From NCBI GenBank assembly GCA_026873275.1, contig JANTUC010000008.1, positions 310,001-374,000 on the forward strand: a stretch of 64,000 nucleotides of DNA, written 5' to 3'. A program made the translations under genes and the position numbers. The notes under the pieces are model-generated. The model saw only the letters and a program-made list of their open reading frames with translations, was not told the DNA's origin and did no database searches. Source of the stretch: Pseudopithomyces maydicus (Eukaryota > Ascomycota > Dothideomycetes > Pleosporales > Didymosphaeriaceae). Of this stretch, positions 11,801 to 23,836 are shown one piece after another. Position 1 is the stretch's first letter, and every line of letters begins with the position of its first letter.

Positions 11801-12493
11801 TAGCGCTCGCCATGGACGGTCGCCTGTCATCTCTCGGGAAGCCCATGCCGTCGTCTTGGCTGCCTGGGCGCATCAGACGCGGCGAGAGCTGGGCGATGTC
11901 CTCGTTGGAGTCGTTGAAGAAACTGCCCCAGACGCTAGCAGCCATGGAAGAGCCATTGGTGCCGGCTGATGCCCAGGGAGGCGTGGGCGAAGTGGCGGTG
12001 GGCGGATTACGCGAAATGGACGGTATGCGGCTTCCAGAAGTCTCCAGCACAGCCAGCTGTTTCCGGTGGTCTCGGAAGTCCCTGTAGTCGTTCCCGCCGG
12101 GACTGTCCCAGGTTGCGGTTTTGCGCGGTTTATGGCCAGGGTCTTTGGGCGGGGGCACTGGAGGGATGGTCCCCGGCGAGATCTCGGATTCCTTCTCTAC
12201 CCTGAATGGTGGTTAGCAGAGTCTCGGGCGCGGCGGCGGTCTGGAGGTGAGACGGGCGAAGCGAGGCCAGGCAGGTACCCGTCTCGCCTCACACGGTATG
12301 CGGCGGCCACATATGCAGCGGGAGGGTGCACGTACTGGAAGCTGGGGTCCTTGGAGGTCTGCACTGTGACGGGGGTTCCGCGCAGCGAGCCTCGCCCGCC
12401 AAAGGGCCGGACCGTGTCATTGGAGCGGACGGAGCGCCAGCTGGTGGAGCTTTCGGTGGATCCATGGCGCTGCTGGGTCTCGTTCCTCGTCAT
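5810..12493 (-). CDS. cyr1: Adenylate cyclase (Ras-associated, LRR type), one apparent frameshift
   Basis: Makes cAMP from ATP; fungal cyclases of this class act at the membrane and are controlled by Ras. Exons by my reading: 12493-12336, 12201-11502, 11351-6046 and 5977-5810. Order in about 2110 residues: low-complexity N-terminus; Ras-association domain (about 603-705); leucine-rich repeats (about 740-1330) broken by a Ser/Pro-rich insert; PP2C-like domain (about 1410-1670); class III cyclase domain (about 1730-1950) with metal-site motifs FTDIKSS and KTEGDAF; and a conserved C-terminal tail (ETALLERMKNRGG ... ALRHMVRPFGQN). Near the end the frame breaks at a G5 run (6142-6146 on the plus strand). 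One more base joins LRLEMLCSSLENP to ETALLERM and makes the total divisible by three. ATG at 12493 was chosen because it precedes MTRNE and a good donor; an in-frame start at 12823 is possible but lies in low-complexity sequence. Confidence 0.93.
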
Positions 12494-14927
12494 GATCGGG
12501 CGCGCAGGGTGCGGGTGGGACGCGCGCGGGGGGCGGTGGTGGTGGACGGGCGGTTCGAGGGAGGGCTGCAGCCGCAGAAGATGCTCTAGGACGGCTGCTT
12601 CATCGAGGGCGGGCGCGCAATGGGGTGCACATGGGCGGGTTGCGGGGCGGGGCGCTGGGTGGTGGGTTTGGCGCGCTGGACGGCGGTCTGGCAGGTTCAC
12701 GGGCGCGGGCAGCGATGCAGACGTGGTGGGAGGTGTCTGTGGTTGGCGATGGCGATGGCGATGGGGAGTGCAGTGCGTTGCAGACGGCTCCACCACCACG
12801 ACGACGGATGCTCGCTCGCTCACGGCCCTTCCTCCGCCACCTGCTCAGTGCCGGGATCCAAGCAGCCGCCACCAAGACGCGACAAGGCCCAGAACGGACA
12901 GGTCCCAAGAGCGGGCGGGCACTGCCTGGCGCGCCTCTCTTTGTGCACTCGCGGGCCACTGACGCGGTCCGGAGCCGTGGACGGGCACATGGACGAGTCC
13001 TGATGCGATGCCTCGTTGCTCGTCCAAGCCGCCCGCTCGCCGAGCAGAGCGCACCCACGGCGCCCACACTGCGCCCGTGTGGCCGCGCCATTCCGAGGAC
13101 GGCTGCTAGCTGCATGTGTTTTAGGGGGGCAGCGCTCGTCGCAGCATCTGAACGCTGCACCTCCCCCTCCCCGCCTTTGGGGGAGCCACAGCGTGGCGCA
13201 TGGGCGCTCGAGCTCGTCGCCAGTGCCCTCTGGAGCCCTCGCTCCATGAATGACGCCACCTGCCCGCGATTATACAATGGTGCCTAGCTGGCGAGCATGA
13301 AACTCTCAAACCAGTGCGAGGCCTTGTATCCACACGGTGCACGACGAGAGCGCCCATGCCCGATGCGTCTAGCCCCCCGCGCCGCAGCGTCTCCGGATCG
13401 CTGTGTCTCGCACGCTGCACGTCTAGGGGCGCTGTTGGACGTGGACCCTCAGACAGCCCGCTCCACTCGGCTCACGCTGCTGTGCATTCCCACCCCATCG
13501 CCTCCCATGCCATGCCCTCCCTCGCCCATTGCCTGCAGACGATAAACCCCGATCCGCGCCATCCATCCATCGCATCCCGTCGCATCGCATCCCATCGCAT
13601 CCCATCTCCAACCGTTGCCTTCTTCCCACTGCGTCCCCCTCGCTCGACACGAGACGCACACGCCACGCCCTCGTATACCAGGCGTGTCAAAGTCTATTTT
13701 CCCAAACCCTCCACTGCCGTAGGTACAGTAGACAAGTAGCCAAGTACACACACCGACTCGGGGCCCTCGCGCATCCCCGAGATCCCCATATCGGACCTTT
13801 CCACCACCCAAGGGGGCCCAAACGCCCGGCATTCGGCTGCCTCGCCACGTGGTCGTGCCTGGCGCGCGCCCCCATTCCATTCCACCCCAGAGCCGCCCAC
13901 CGCCCGTCAGGTGCCAGGCTGCTGGTCTGCATACATACATACATGTATATATAAAACATACATGTGCGTTCCTGCTTACTTGACTTCGAGTCACCTGCGA
14001 GGCAGAGACTCGCATCGCACGCGGACGGTGGGGCTTTCATTGGTCTGAGTGAGTCGTGTCTGGGGCTGTGATGCTGCTTGGTGGGTGCGCCGCGTGTGAT
14101 TGGATTGGGGCTTCTAGGGCGAAGCGTCTTGGACGAGGACGCCTAGACGGAGGAGTACATACCTCCATGTGATGTTACAGTGCAGTGCAGTGCAGTGAAG
14201 AGGATGGTGAGCTTGGATTATCTGAGCTGGGTGCAAGTGTGCTGCTGTACATACGTACGCACATGTGCGTACGTGCGTGCGTGCGTGCATGCATACACTC
14301 AATACGTGCATTGAAAATTTAGGCTTGCTTGCTAGGCAGAGCTAAGAGACAGCACCGCTGCATCACCTGTTTTCCCACCCCACGCGCTGTGGGTACAGAA
14401 AACCCCGAGTGCACAGGTAAGCTCGCAACAACTCTCATCAGCTCAGCGTGCGCAGGTGCAGAATTTCTACAAAATCATTCCGCAGATCATACAAGAGAAA
14501 AGCCCTATCCCGGTGCACACCAGCAGAAGATGTGCACGCTAACACCATTCCATTCCGTTCCACTCACGCCATTACGCCGCTAGCCGTCTGGGAAGAAGTT
14601 CTCTTGGGCAGAGAAGCAGATAAGAAATGTCAAGGTAAACTAGGGGGAAAAACCAGCAGAGAAGGAAAGGAAAGGGAAAAGAAAACCAGTAATCCTGCCT
14701 TCCATGCGTTGTGCTAGGTGTGCACAAACTCCCACGCAAATCATACAAGAGGCCCGCGTCCGTATCGAGATGATACAAACATGAGACGAATGAGAAAACG
14801 CCATCGGCTGCTCAAACAAGTATCATAGATATGCCTGTTTGCACGCATGCCTGTCAGGCCACCTGCACATTACTCGTCCGGGTGATCCACCCGTAACTTT
14901 CTTGCAGAACACTTTGCCGATCGCCAT
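12494..14927. other. Region between adenylate cyclase 5' end and NAF1 3' end
   Basis: About 2.4 kb, GC-rich near the cyclase start and with CATCC- and CATA-type repeats at 13560-13610 and 13930-13950. It should hold the cyclase promoter and 5' leader and the NAF1 3' flank. Long open frames at 12600-13290 exist in several registers on both strands, which points to GC composition rather than genes. A perfect 22-bp palindrome lies at 14253-14274 and a GCAGT run at 14181-14201. Confidence 0.6.
14253..14274. repeat. Perfect 22-bp palindrome
   Basis: The two halves (ACGTACGCACA and TGTGCGTACGT) are exact reverse complements. It is followed by a GTGC run. It could be a dimer-binding site or simply part of alternating purine-pyrimidine DNA. 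Confidence 0.9.
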
Positions 14928-15115
14928 CTACCTGCCAGATGCCTGACCCAATGCTCTCAGGATATCCTGAATGCTCGGAGTCGCCTGAGCAGGCTGCTGC
15001 TGCTGCTGTTGCTGCGTATGGTGATGCTGCAATCTCGGATCCGCAGGCGGCGTCGGATTCTGTGGCGGCACCTGGGGCTGGAACTGAGAATACGTGTATC
15101 CATACTGCGCTTGCG

Positions 15116-15146
<31 letters not shown>

Positions 15147-17603
15147 TGGCTGGACATACTGCGGGTAAGCTTGTGGCTGAGGCGGTTGGGGCGGTTGAGG
15201 GGGAGGTGGAGGAGGAGCTGCCTGTGCCTGCTGGCCCTGTGCCTGTTGGGCTTGTTGAAAGTACGCCGCCATCTGGAGCCATTGAGCCCACTGTTGAGCT
15301 TGGTTAGCCTGGGGTTGTGGTGGAGGCGGGACTGCGGCAGCAGCTTGCTGGGGGAAGACTCCGGGGTTAACGTAGTAGTTTGCTGGTGTTTGGGCAGGTG
15401 CTGCAGCGGCAGGCTGGTTATAGGATACGGATGGGGCAGGAGCAGCAACTGGAGTCGAATTCCATCCACCATTGCTCTGCGCAGCGTTGCTGGCATAAGC
15501 GGCCGTGTTGGCAGCAGCTGATGGCTGAGACGAGCGTTCGCGCTCGCGCTGCTCTCGTTCCTGCTCCTTGCGCTCGCGTTCTCGCTCACGACGGTTGCGT
15601 TTCTTATTGCGCTTCTTGTTGCTGCGTGGTGACGGGCCCATGTCTTGTCGGGGTGGAGATCCAGCGGCGGGCGAGAATTGTGCTCTAAAGTTAGGTCGAA
15701 CTTCTTGCTGTGGCGGGAGTGGTGTCCTTCGCTGTTGCTGCTGCTGCTGCTCGTCTTGACGCGCTGGCCTCTCTGGCGAGCCCCCAAAAGCACGACCTCC
15801 TCGATCGTTGCGATCGCCTCGGCCACCACCTCTGCCTCCAGCTCCTCCTCCTCTATCACCACGTTGACCGGCCATACCGCCTCGGTCGCCGCGATGGCCG
15901 CCGCCTGCACCACCTCTCATGTCTCCTCGACCGCCGCCTCCCCTTCCACGGAATCCACGTCCGCGGTCCATCCAGCCACCTCGACCACCACGCATCATGC
16001 CGCGTCGGACGTGGCTACGATCTTCGACTGGTGCGCCGGCACCCACGATATCTTCGAAACGGTCTGGCCTCGCCAATGGTTTGTACATGCCCAGGTCCTC
16101 GTCTTCGTCGTCGCTGTATTTCAAACCGCCACCAGTGTAAGTGGAGGGGTTTGGAGGTGACCGCTCGCGGTAACTGTTGAGGTTAGCGACGTAAGTGAGA
16201 GAAGATTGTCATGCATACGCTGAAGGTCCCGTGGGAGGGTTAAACGGCGGTGCCACTTCTTCGGCGGCGGCTTGTGCGCGCTGCTTCTTCTCAGCCTTGA
16301 CCATCCGCTTGTGCTCTGCCTCCTCCTCATCATCGGAGAATTCTTGCACTTTGGCCTCTTCATCATATTGACCTGACGCGTCAGTGTGTTTCTGTGCTCG
16401 CAACGGCTCAGTGAAAACAAATGTGGAATGCTCGTTAACGAAATACACAGGGGTCTCTTTGGTGATGCCCATGGTCGCAATTTCTGCAGCATCAGCAAAT
16501 CCGACTGAGTATCTAGGATCCTGGACGCGGCCGATTGTTTCAGAGATTTGTCCGATGATTGTTTTGTCGCCCAAACACAGCGCTGAGCCGGCCTCAAGCA
16601 CTTGGTAGTCTCCTGATGTGTTAGCTTTGATGACAATGATGTTGTCAACAATCGACTCGACTGCGCCGAGCTCAGTGATCTTGGTATCATCCGTCACTTG
16701 GATATCTGGCTTGGCATAGGTCTCGTCGACCTCGTTCTGGGTGCGCACTTTGGTGGTCTTGTTGGCACCAGCGTCGTCGTCATCCAAGTCTCCCTCGAGC
16801 AGACGTTTGGCCATCTCCGTGGGCGACAGGAGCTCGCCATCATCGGAGGCCTCGCCATCCTCGTCAGAGCTGGAGTCGTCGCTGGAGTCGGACGAGCTGG
16901 AGCTGGAGGCCTGCGAATCAAGCTCCCACTCTGCGTCCTTGTTGCCCTTGTTCGCTTGGGCAGCCTCGAGGAACTCGGCCTTGCTTTCTTCATCGTGGGT
17001 TGTGGGTGCGCGTTCGGGGACGGGCGCGCCAGCAGGGGTTAGAGCATGAAGGTCTTGAGCGCTGGAGGAGGCCTTGCGCTTGAGGCCCTTGGGTTCGTCG
17101 CCTTCAGGGATGAGCGCTGCAGCAGCGGAGGCGTCGACGGCGTGGCCTACGCCTGCGGTTGGTGAGAAGGTAGACAGCAGGGCCGGTTGCGATGGCTTAC
17201 TCTGCTGCTCAGCCGCGGGCGCGTCTTGGTTGACTTCGTAGAAGTTCTCCTCGTCGGCATCCGACAGCTCGCCATCCTCAGAACCGCCGTCCTGGCCTGG
17301 CTGCGCTTTGCTCTGGGTAGACGGCTCTCCCCAGTGGCCGAGGCCTGGGATTGGAGCTGCTGCGCTAGCCGGCTCTGTCGCTGCTGTCGGCGGCGCGTCT
17401 TCTTTGCTCTCCAGTGCGCCTCTGTCAAGGGCATCCTGGGGCAGCGCCACCATGTCCTGGGCGACGGAGGTCTCGTAGAAATCGTCGTCGAGATCATCGA
17501 CGGGCGAGCCGGGCGCGTCAAGACCCAGGTCCTGCGGCCCGCTGCTGCTGGTTGCTTCCATGTCCAGCCGCGCCTTTTTGGCGGGCGGCTCCAAGTCTGC
17601 CAT
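14928..17603 (-). CDS. NAF1: H/ACA snoRNP assembly factor NAF1
   Basis: NAF1 is a nuclear chaperone for H/ACA box RNP assembly, bound before GAR1 replaces it; these particles guide pseudouridylation. Two exons: 17603-16219 and 16173-14928, with a 45-nt intron (GTATGC ... CAACAG); the spliced CDS is 876 residues. An acidic, Ser-rich N-terminus is followed by the Gar1/Naf1 core (about residues 300-400) with AVESIVDNIIVIKA, SALCLGDKTIIGQISETIG and ETPVYFVNEHSTFVF. The second exon has an RGG/GRG-rich segment, then a long Gln/Pro-rich tail including a CTG-encoded Gln run. Such tails are common in fungal NAF1. The ATG at 17603 precedes MADLEPPAKKARLD; a longer upstream frame exists but overlaps the promoter shared with ALG9. 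Confidence 0.9.
15117..15143. repeat. CTG/CAG trinucleotide run inside NAF1
   Basis: Nine or so CTG units on the plus strand encode the Gln run in the NAF1 C-terminal tail. The length is likely variable between strains. Confidence 0.9.
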
Positions 17604-17853
17604 GCTGAACGCGTGTATAGAGAGTCTCCTTGCAGCGTGCAGCGCCTTGTGTTGGGGGAGCGCCGGTCTTGCAGCTTCCTCTTCGCCTTTTGAGCAGGTG
17701 TGAATGGTGGCTAAAAAGGGAGCCGCGCCTGCTTTTCTAAAGAAAGAGCGACCTGGCCTGTGCACCGCGCCGTCCTTGGCGTTTCAGCCCTACGCGCCCC
17801 GACGCCAGCTTCACCCACAGTATATGGACAGACTATCCTCTCCTACCTGAGGC
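17604..17853. promoter_or_regulatory. Shared divergent promoter of NAF1 and ALG9
   Basis: Only 250 bp separate the two start codons, which point away from each other, so both promoters must lie here or overlap the genes. No clear TATA box was seen. Position inferred from gene layout. Confidence 0.65.
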
Positions 17854-19707
17854 ATGTCGACCGCGAAGCCTGCTGCCCGGCCACCGCCGCAGCTCAGCCC
17901 AAAAGCTGCATTTGGCGTCTTTCTGACAGCCAACGTCATCGCAGCTGCCTTCTCGCCAATCCAAGACTGCGATGAAGTCTTCAACTACTGGGAGCCAACC
18001 CACTACCTCAACCATGGATTTGGCCTGCAGACCTGGGAGTACTCGCCCGAGTATGCCATCCGGAGCTGGGCATACACAGGTCTGCACGCCGGCGTGATCC
18101 ATCTGGGACGTTTCCTGCCGTTTGTGCACAACAAAGTTGCGCAATTCTACTTCCTCCGCACAGTGCTTGGGCTCGTTTGTGCCTTGTGCGAGACAAAGCT
18201 GTTCTCCGCCATCTCCAGAACCCTCAATCCGCGTGTCGCCATATTCTTCCTCATGGCCATGGTGTTCAGCCCTGGCATGTATCACGCCTCGGTCGCATAT
18301 GTTCCTTCTAGCTTCGCCATGTACACGACTATGCTTGGCTTTGCGACCCTCATGGATTGGAGTGGCGGTATGAAGACTGCCCAGGGTATCTTTTGGTTCG
18401 CTGTAGGCACTCTCTTAGGCTGGCCCTTTGCTGGTGCCCTTGTCTTTCCCTTCATCTTCGAGGAGGTCTTCTTAGCTGTGACTACCGGACAAATTCTTCC
18501 TGCTATTCTAAGACTGCTCGACGGGGCAATGCGATCTATTCTGCTTCTGGTGAGTAGCTTGAGAAACCTCAACAAACGTGACACTAATATATGATGATTG
18601 TAGCTTCTGCAAGTAGGAATTGATACCTTTTTCTACAGAAAGCTCGTGTTTGTACCTCTGAACATTGTGCTGTACAACGTCTTCAGTGGTGGGAGCAGAG
18701 GCCCTGATATCTACGGCGTTGAGCCATGGCACTTCTACATCCGCAATCTAGCCCTCAACTTCAATTCCTGGTTCTTCCTAGCCATGGCCGCTATGCCTCT
18801 GCTTCTACTCCAACATTTTGCATCAAGATCCATCTTTTCTCACCAGGCCCTTATACGTGGTATCACCTTCCTCAGTCCTTTCTACCTGTGGCTTGCTATT
18901 TTCACTCTACAGCCGCACAAGGAAGAAAGATTCATGTACCCAGCTTATCCTGCACTGGCCTTGAATGCGGCTACCTCGTTGCACATATTGCTTGCAAACT
19001 TTGGTTCTTCAGACCCTAAAAGTGTCTTTGGCAAGATACCCGCTCAGCTAAAGCTGCTTGTGGTCAGCGCCTTTGTGCTTGTAACATTCAACATAGGCGC
19101 GTTCCGGACCATCGGTACCATGACAGCATACTCTGCTCCCCTCAGCGTATACAAGCCACTACAGCATGAGGATTTCCGATTTCGTGGTTTTGTATGCCTG
19201 GGTAAAGAGTGGTATCGTTTCCCATCATCATACTTCCTTCCAGAGGGTAGCCGTGCTGTGTTCGTTCAAAGCGAGTTTTCTGGCCTTCTGCCTGGATCGT
19301 TTCTTGAACAGAAATCTGGGCTCGAGGGGTTTCCTGGGGCGTATGTCATGCCGAGCGGTATGAACGACCAAAATCTTGAAGACCCAGGGAAATATGTAAG
19401 TCTTTGCTGGATTGGCTATCGTTTGCCACGCTCTATATAAATGATTGCTGATGTTGACTAGACCCATATCGACAACTGTGTTTATCTCGTCGATTCGCAC
19501 ATACCCAGCGTTGCCCCTACTGAGAAAGAACCTAACTACATAGCCGACATCAAAACATGGGAGAAGCTGAGTTGTCGCAGCTTCATGGATGCAAGTAGTA
19601 CCTCGATATTTGGCCGACTTCTTTGGATACCAGATTGGCCATTCATACCAGCGCAGTTCCGCCGGACGTGGGGTGAATACTGTCTTCTACGACGCAAGGA
19701 AAACTGA
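17854..19707 (+). CDS. ALG9: ALG9-type alpha-1,2-mannosyltransferase (GT22)
   Basis: Adds alpha-1,2-mannose from dolichyl-phosphate mannose to the lipid-linked oligosaccharide in the ER lumen, for N-glycosylation. Three exons: 17854-18549, 18604-19395 and 19462-19707 (introns of 54 and 66 nt); the product is 577 residues, the usual length. The GT22 signature DCDEVFNYWEPTHYL lies near residue 38, followed by many hydrophobic membrane segments. The second exon carries the HKEERFMYPAYPAL motif typical of ALG9 and related enzymes. Exons join in phase with GTGAGT/TAG and GTAAGT/CTAG boundaries. ALG12 and PIG-B are relatives, but the motif set and length fit ALG9 best. Confidence 0.93.
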
Positions 19708-20256
19708 GCGCATTGTATATAACACTGCTCATTGTAAAGACAATCCGTGGTACGGCCCGCGTTATCGCCGTAACTAGGACCCTGCTGCGGTTCCGCGAAT
19801 TCGGCGCCGCACCCATTACCTCATCGATCGGCTGCGCTCTTCTTTACCAGGAGTGTTTGGAAGCTCGCTAGCAGGCGCTGCATATAGGCGTGGCACATTC
19901 GTACATGGTCCTATAACGGCGGGCATCTGACGCGCAGCGATAGGATAGATAACGTAGACTAAGCTCAACAAGGTAGTTGAATCCCGAATACATACTGGTG
20001 TTGTCTCTTTGCGGGGACCCCACATATGATACGCTAAGCTGCTGGCAAGTTATCTATCGGTTATCATAGCATGATATATCGGTCGCCGTACGTGTAGAAA
20101 CATGTTTGAGTATTGATACCACTTCCATGGACTAGACATTACACTTGTAGACCTCACACATTTCCAACTGTAAGACCTCACGCCTCTTCGATTTGACGAC
20201 AGCTATTCTCACGAAGTGTACTTCGTGCGCTGCCACGTCTACCCACGCGGACCACG
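19708..20256. other. Intergenic, no gene seen
   Basis: About 550 bp holding the ALG9 3' flank and the leader of the DUF3445 gene. Short open frames here have no coding character. Confidence 0.7.
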
Positions 20257-21818
20257 ATGGCTGGTCAAATAATAGACACCGTTCGCCCCCGGCTGGAGCA
20301 GAGTATCCACGACGCAAACACATGGGTCCTCAGCAGCTGTCGCCACGCATACGAAACCCTCGACAAGTCCATGAAGAGCAAGAAGCTAGACCAAAAGCTC
20401 CAACGCTTCAACACCACTCTTAAAACTGCCAAGATAGACCCAGAGCATCTTTTTTACGGCTTCTTCGCCTTGATAACGATTACCTGGGCCCTCCGCATCG
20501 CCACACATCGTCTACGTTCAACCCACCAAGCCCCCCGACCCAGCACCCCCGACCTCGAGAAAAGAAGCCCGCTCAAAGCACCACCCAGAAAACCAGGCAG
20601 TAAGCATACCATACATCCCCTCTACCTCCCCCTCCTCAAGCCACACACACATACTACGAACCATCTACCTAACCCCACCCAGCCTGGGCCCCTTCCCCCT
20701 TCCGCCGACCCCCCGCACCCCCCTACCCCTCCTGGTCCCACCTCACCACCCCCCGCTCCCCTACCGCCCCTTCCGCCACGGCCCCAAATACAACATCACC
20801 CTCGGCCTGCGCTCCATGCCCTGGCCCGAGTGGATCGAGCTCGACAACCAATACCTCTCCTTTCACGCGCTGAAGGCGGCGCGCATCGCAGAGCGGGGCG
20901 CCAAATGCTGCCGGACGGCGCCCGAGGCCATGGACGCCGCGTGCGAGTTGCTCGAGGAGCTGGCGGCGTACCTACCCGAGAGGTACCCGACCATGTTTCA
21001 GAGGACGGAGGGCGGGCGGGGTGTCAGGAATGTGGTTACGGGGGAGACGTTCGATGTGCGCGAACGGCCGTTGGCGGAGGATCCGATGGCGATGGTGGGG
21101 CGGCTGGTGCAGGATGATGTGGCGATTATGATGGAGCGGGGTGACGGGGGGTACTACCTCCTTGCTGGGTCGATCTTGCTCGCGGGGTTCTGGCGGCTGG
21201 AGGATAAGTTTGGGATGAGGCTGGAGGAGATTCACACCAGTGGGGATGTGCCGGGGTTCAAGGCGAAGCTGGAGAAGTCGATGACGAATTTCTTCGCGAG
21301 GGTGCAGCCCGAGGGGCCGGTGTTGCGGAATAATTACTTCATTCAGGTGGATGATGGGTTGGCGTGGTCGAGGAGCATAGGGGATGAGGATGGGGAGGGG
21401 ATTGGGTGGTTTACGGCGGAGAGGGATACGGTGGTTGAGAGGCATATGTTTCGGTCGGAGAGGCAGTCGCTGAGGAGGTGAGTTTGGGGGTTACTTTCAT
21501 TGTGTTACTCTTCCTCCCTCTCTCGAGACATGAAGCTGACGGAGCGATGCGGCGTCATGTAGGCTACCCAGGTCCGGCGGCGTCGTCTTCACCATCCGCA
21601 CATACTTCATACCCATCACCGAGATCTGCGAGGAGCCATATGTCCCGGGGCGGCTGGCAAGCGCGATACGCAGCTGGGGGGACGACGTGAGCCGGTACAA
21701 GGGGAAGGAGCGGTACGGCGATGTGCTGCTGGAGTACCTGGATAAGAAGCACGCGGAGCAGGTGCGGGATGGATTGGATCTCGAGAAGGAGGATGAGGTT
21801 AGAAAGTATCCGTTTTGA
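20257..21818 (+). CDS. DUF3445 heme-dependent oxidative demethylase-like protein, one apparent frameshift
   Basis: Three exons by my reading: 20257-20599, 20683-21477 and 21563-21818. The product is 464 residues if one base is restored at the C6 run 20749-20754. Exon 1 encodes a hydrophilic start and one membrane-like segment (FYGFFALITITWALRIA). Exon 2 begins with WAPFPFRRPPAPPYPSW in one register and continues as LPYRPFRHGPKYNITLGLRS, MPWPEWIELDNQY and the DUF3445 core in the next. That order is typical of the family, so the two registers belong to one protein. The last exon gives SGGVVFTIRTYFIPI and the acidic C-terminus. Fungal DUF3445 proteins are related to heme-dependent oxidative N-demethylases; the substrate here is unknown. 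Confidence 0.85.
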
Positions 21819-23836
21819 GTGGCGTGATGTTGATCCCGCGGGCGAAGTGATATATTGGGTGTGTTTCAGAGTAGAGGCGTTGTTTGCTTTTTCCGTTGCA
21901 GGGCGGGACGGAAAACGGTGGGTAGGGTAGTGGGTTGGGGGCCGTGGTGTAGAGGGGTAGGGTTCAAGGGTTAGGGGCTCTCAGGGAAGCGGGTGGCTGC
22001 GTGGGATCCATAGAGATGGAGGGTTCCGCTGTTGCGGGTGGAAATGTTATCTACAGTAGGCAATTGATGTGTGATTTGCGGGAGGGCTGACAATTGGTAT
22101 TGTTGTCGTGGAAATCTCTCGGCATTGAAATTTGTACAGTTATACCCCGACCCCCACACGAAGTCGACTTGTCAACTTTTCACTCCTAGCTAGACACCCG
22201 AGAAATCGAATGGGCTGACTTGTGTGTTATCTGAGCACCGGAAGGAGAACAAGCCCGCAACTAGCCGGGTATTATTATGACGCTTGCAATCCAAGCACAT
22301 CTCGTGCGACCTGTCCGGTATGCGTACCTACATCTGCTTGTGCTCGTTGTGCTTGTAAACCGTTTATCGTGCAACTGCTTCTTTGGTCCTAGTTTCTCAA
22401 CACTGCATTTCGGTGCGTCTCCGACGTCGTCGGTACTCGTTCCCATGTGATCAAATGCGAGGCTAGAGTGCTGCATCTGCCCAACACGTGCACATATACT
22501 GCAGGTATTTACCATGGCAAGAGTGGGTCGCCGAATAGCAGTCACACCGAAAGACGTGCCGTAGCAGTGTGTGTACGTAGGTGCCCAAGGTGCTATCTAG
22601 TTGCGACTCGGACGCATTTCCCGAGTGCAGCTGGACCCAACGTCGTGCGCGCAGCAGGCCGGCATCCCCCAGGCTGGGCCGAGGGGAGGTAATAATGAAG
22701 CGAGGTTCGTGATAAAAAGGCTTGGTAGTGACGGTGGTCACAGTGGTCACGATAGCCGTCACCGTCTGTGCTTGGTGACTGAGGTGCAGCGCTGGAGTGA
22801 GTGACTCGGCTAGTTTCCTGCTCTGCCATTACGGCCATTACGCACGCGGTACACGGCGCTGCATGGGTGCTCACTGGCAATTTCCTCCTTTCCTGCTTGC
22901 CGTCGAGCGGCTGTCGCTTGCATGGACAGTGGTCTCCGACATGGTTGCCAGCAATGCTAAGGAGGAGGGATGGGGGTACACTGTACTTGGTCGACGTCAG
23001 TCGGCGGGTATGTGCACGCCCCGAAGCAGCAGCGTGCAGCGGCACGAAAAGGGAGCGTGACTCGCCGGGCTCCAGTCCAGGGCTCCAGGGCTCCAGGGCT
23101 CCAGGGCGCCTGTCTCTGTTTATTGCCGACGATCACGGCGTGTGTCAGGCTGTCGTCGGGGCGCGTCTCCAGTGCATCTGCAGCGCATGCGATGCAGCCA
23201 TGGGCGCAAGCGATTGCCACGCTGGCGGCGGCGTGAGCGGGCCATGGCAGCCGGCGGGCGCAGATTGCAGAGCCCATGGTGGAAAGTTTGTCCACGGCCT
23301 TAGGCGCGTCTGGCGGGGGCTCCAGCGCGCTCTAGCGGTGCGCCCGTGGCGGACGCCCATGTGTGCCGGCGACAGCCTCATGGCGCGCGTGGCGGCGGGC
23401 GCAGACTTCGTTGACAGGCAGCGGAGTGCCAGCTTTGCGCGGCCCTTGCAACTGGCTGCTATGGGCCGGGATGGCAGGGGAGGTCTGGCCGTGTCGAGCT
23501 GCGAACGCAGTGGAGCCCGCTGGTTTGGCCGGGCAGGCTAAAACATCGCTAAGGGACGCTCGCCGCTGGGCCGGGGTGCGCCGCTCCCATTAGGGCCTTG
23601 ATCCCAAACAAGCCGCTGAGTGGCTCTCGCGCTGGTGAATTGCGTCTTCCTGCTTTGTCGACCAGGCGGGCTGGGAGAGGAAGATTGGGCGCTCTCGACT
23701 TCATCCGACCTCTTTCTCCTCACAGCCAGCACCCAGATTAACCATGCCCCAAGCCTGCGCATCGCCCGCGGTCACGCTTCGCCGATAGCTGCGCTGATGG
23801 TCGAGGTCCTGTAGCCGTATTCCGCGCCAGGGCAGG
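21819..23836. other. Intergenic, GC-rich to the right, no convincing gene
   Basis: About 2 kb. The right half is GC-rich with open frames in most registers on both strands, none with recognisable motifs. A short tandem of GGCTCCA units lies at about 23080-23105. The right end is the likely promoter and leader of the RasGEF gene. Confidence 0.6.

Noticed and set aside
12600..13290. Overlapping frames of 200 or more codons on both strands upstream of adenylate cyclase
   Set aside because: GC-rich DNA keeps most registers open; Arg/Ala/Gly-rich products without domains.
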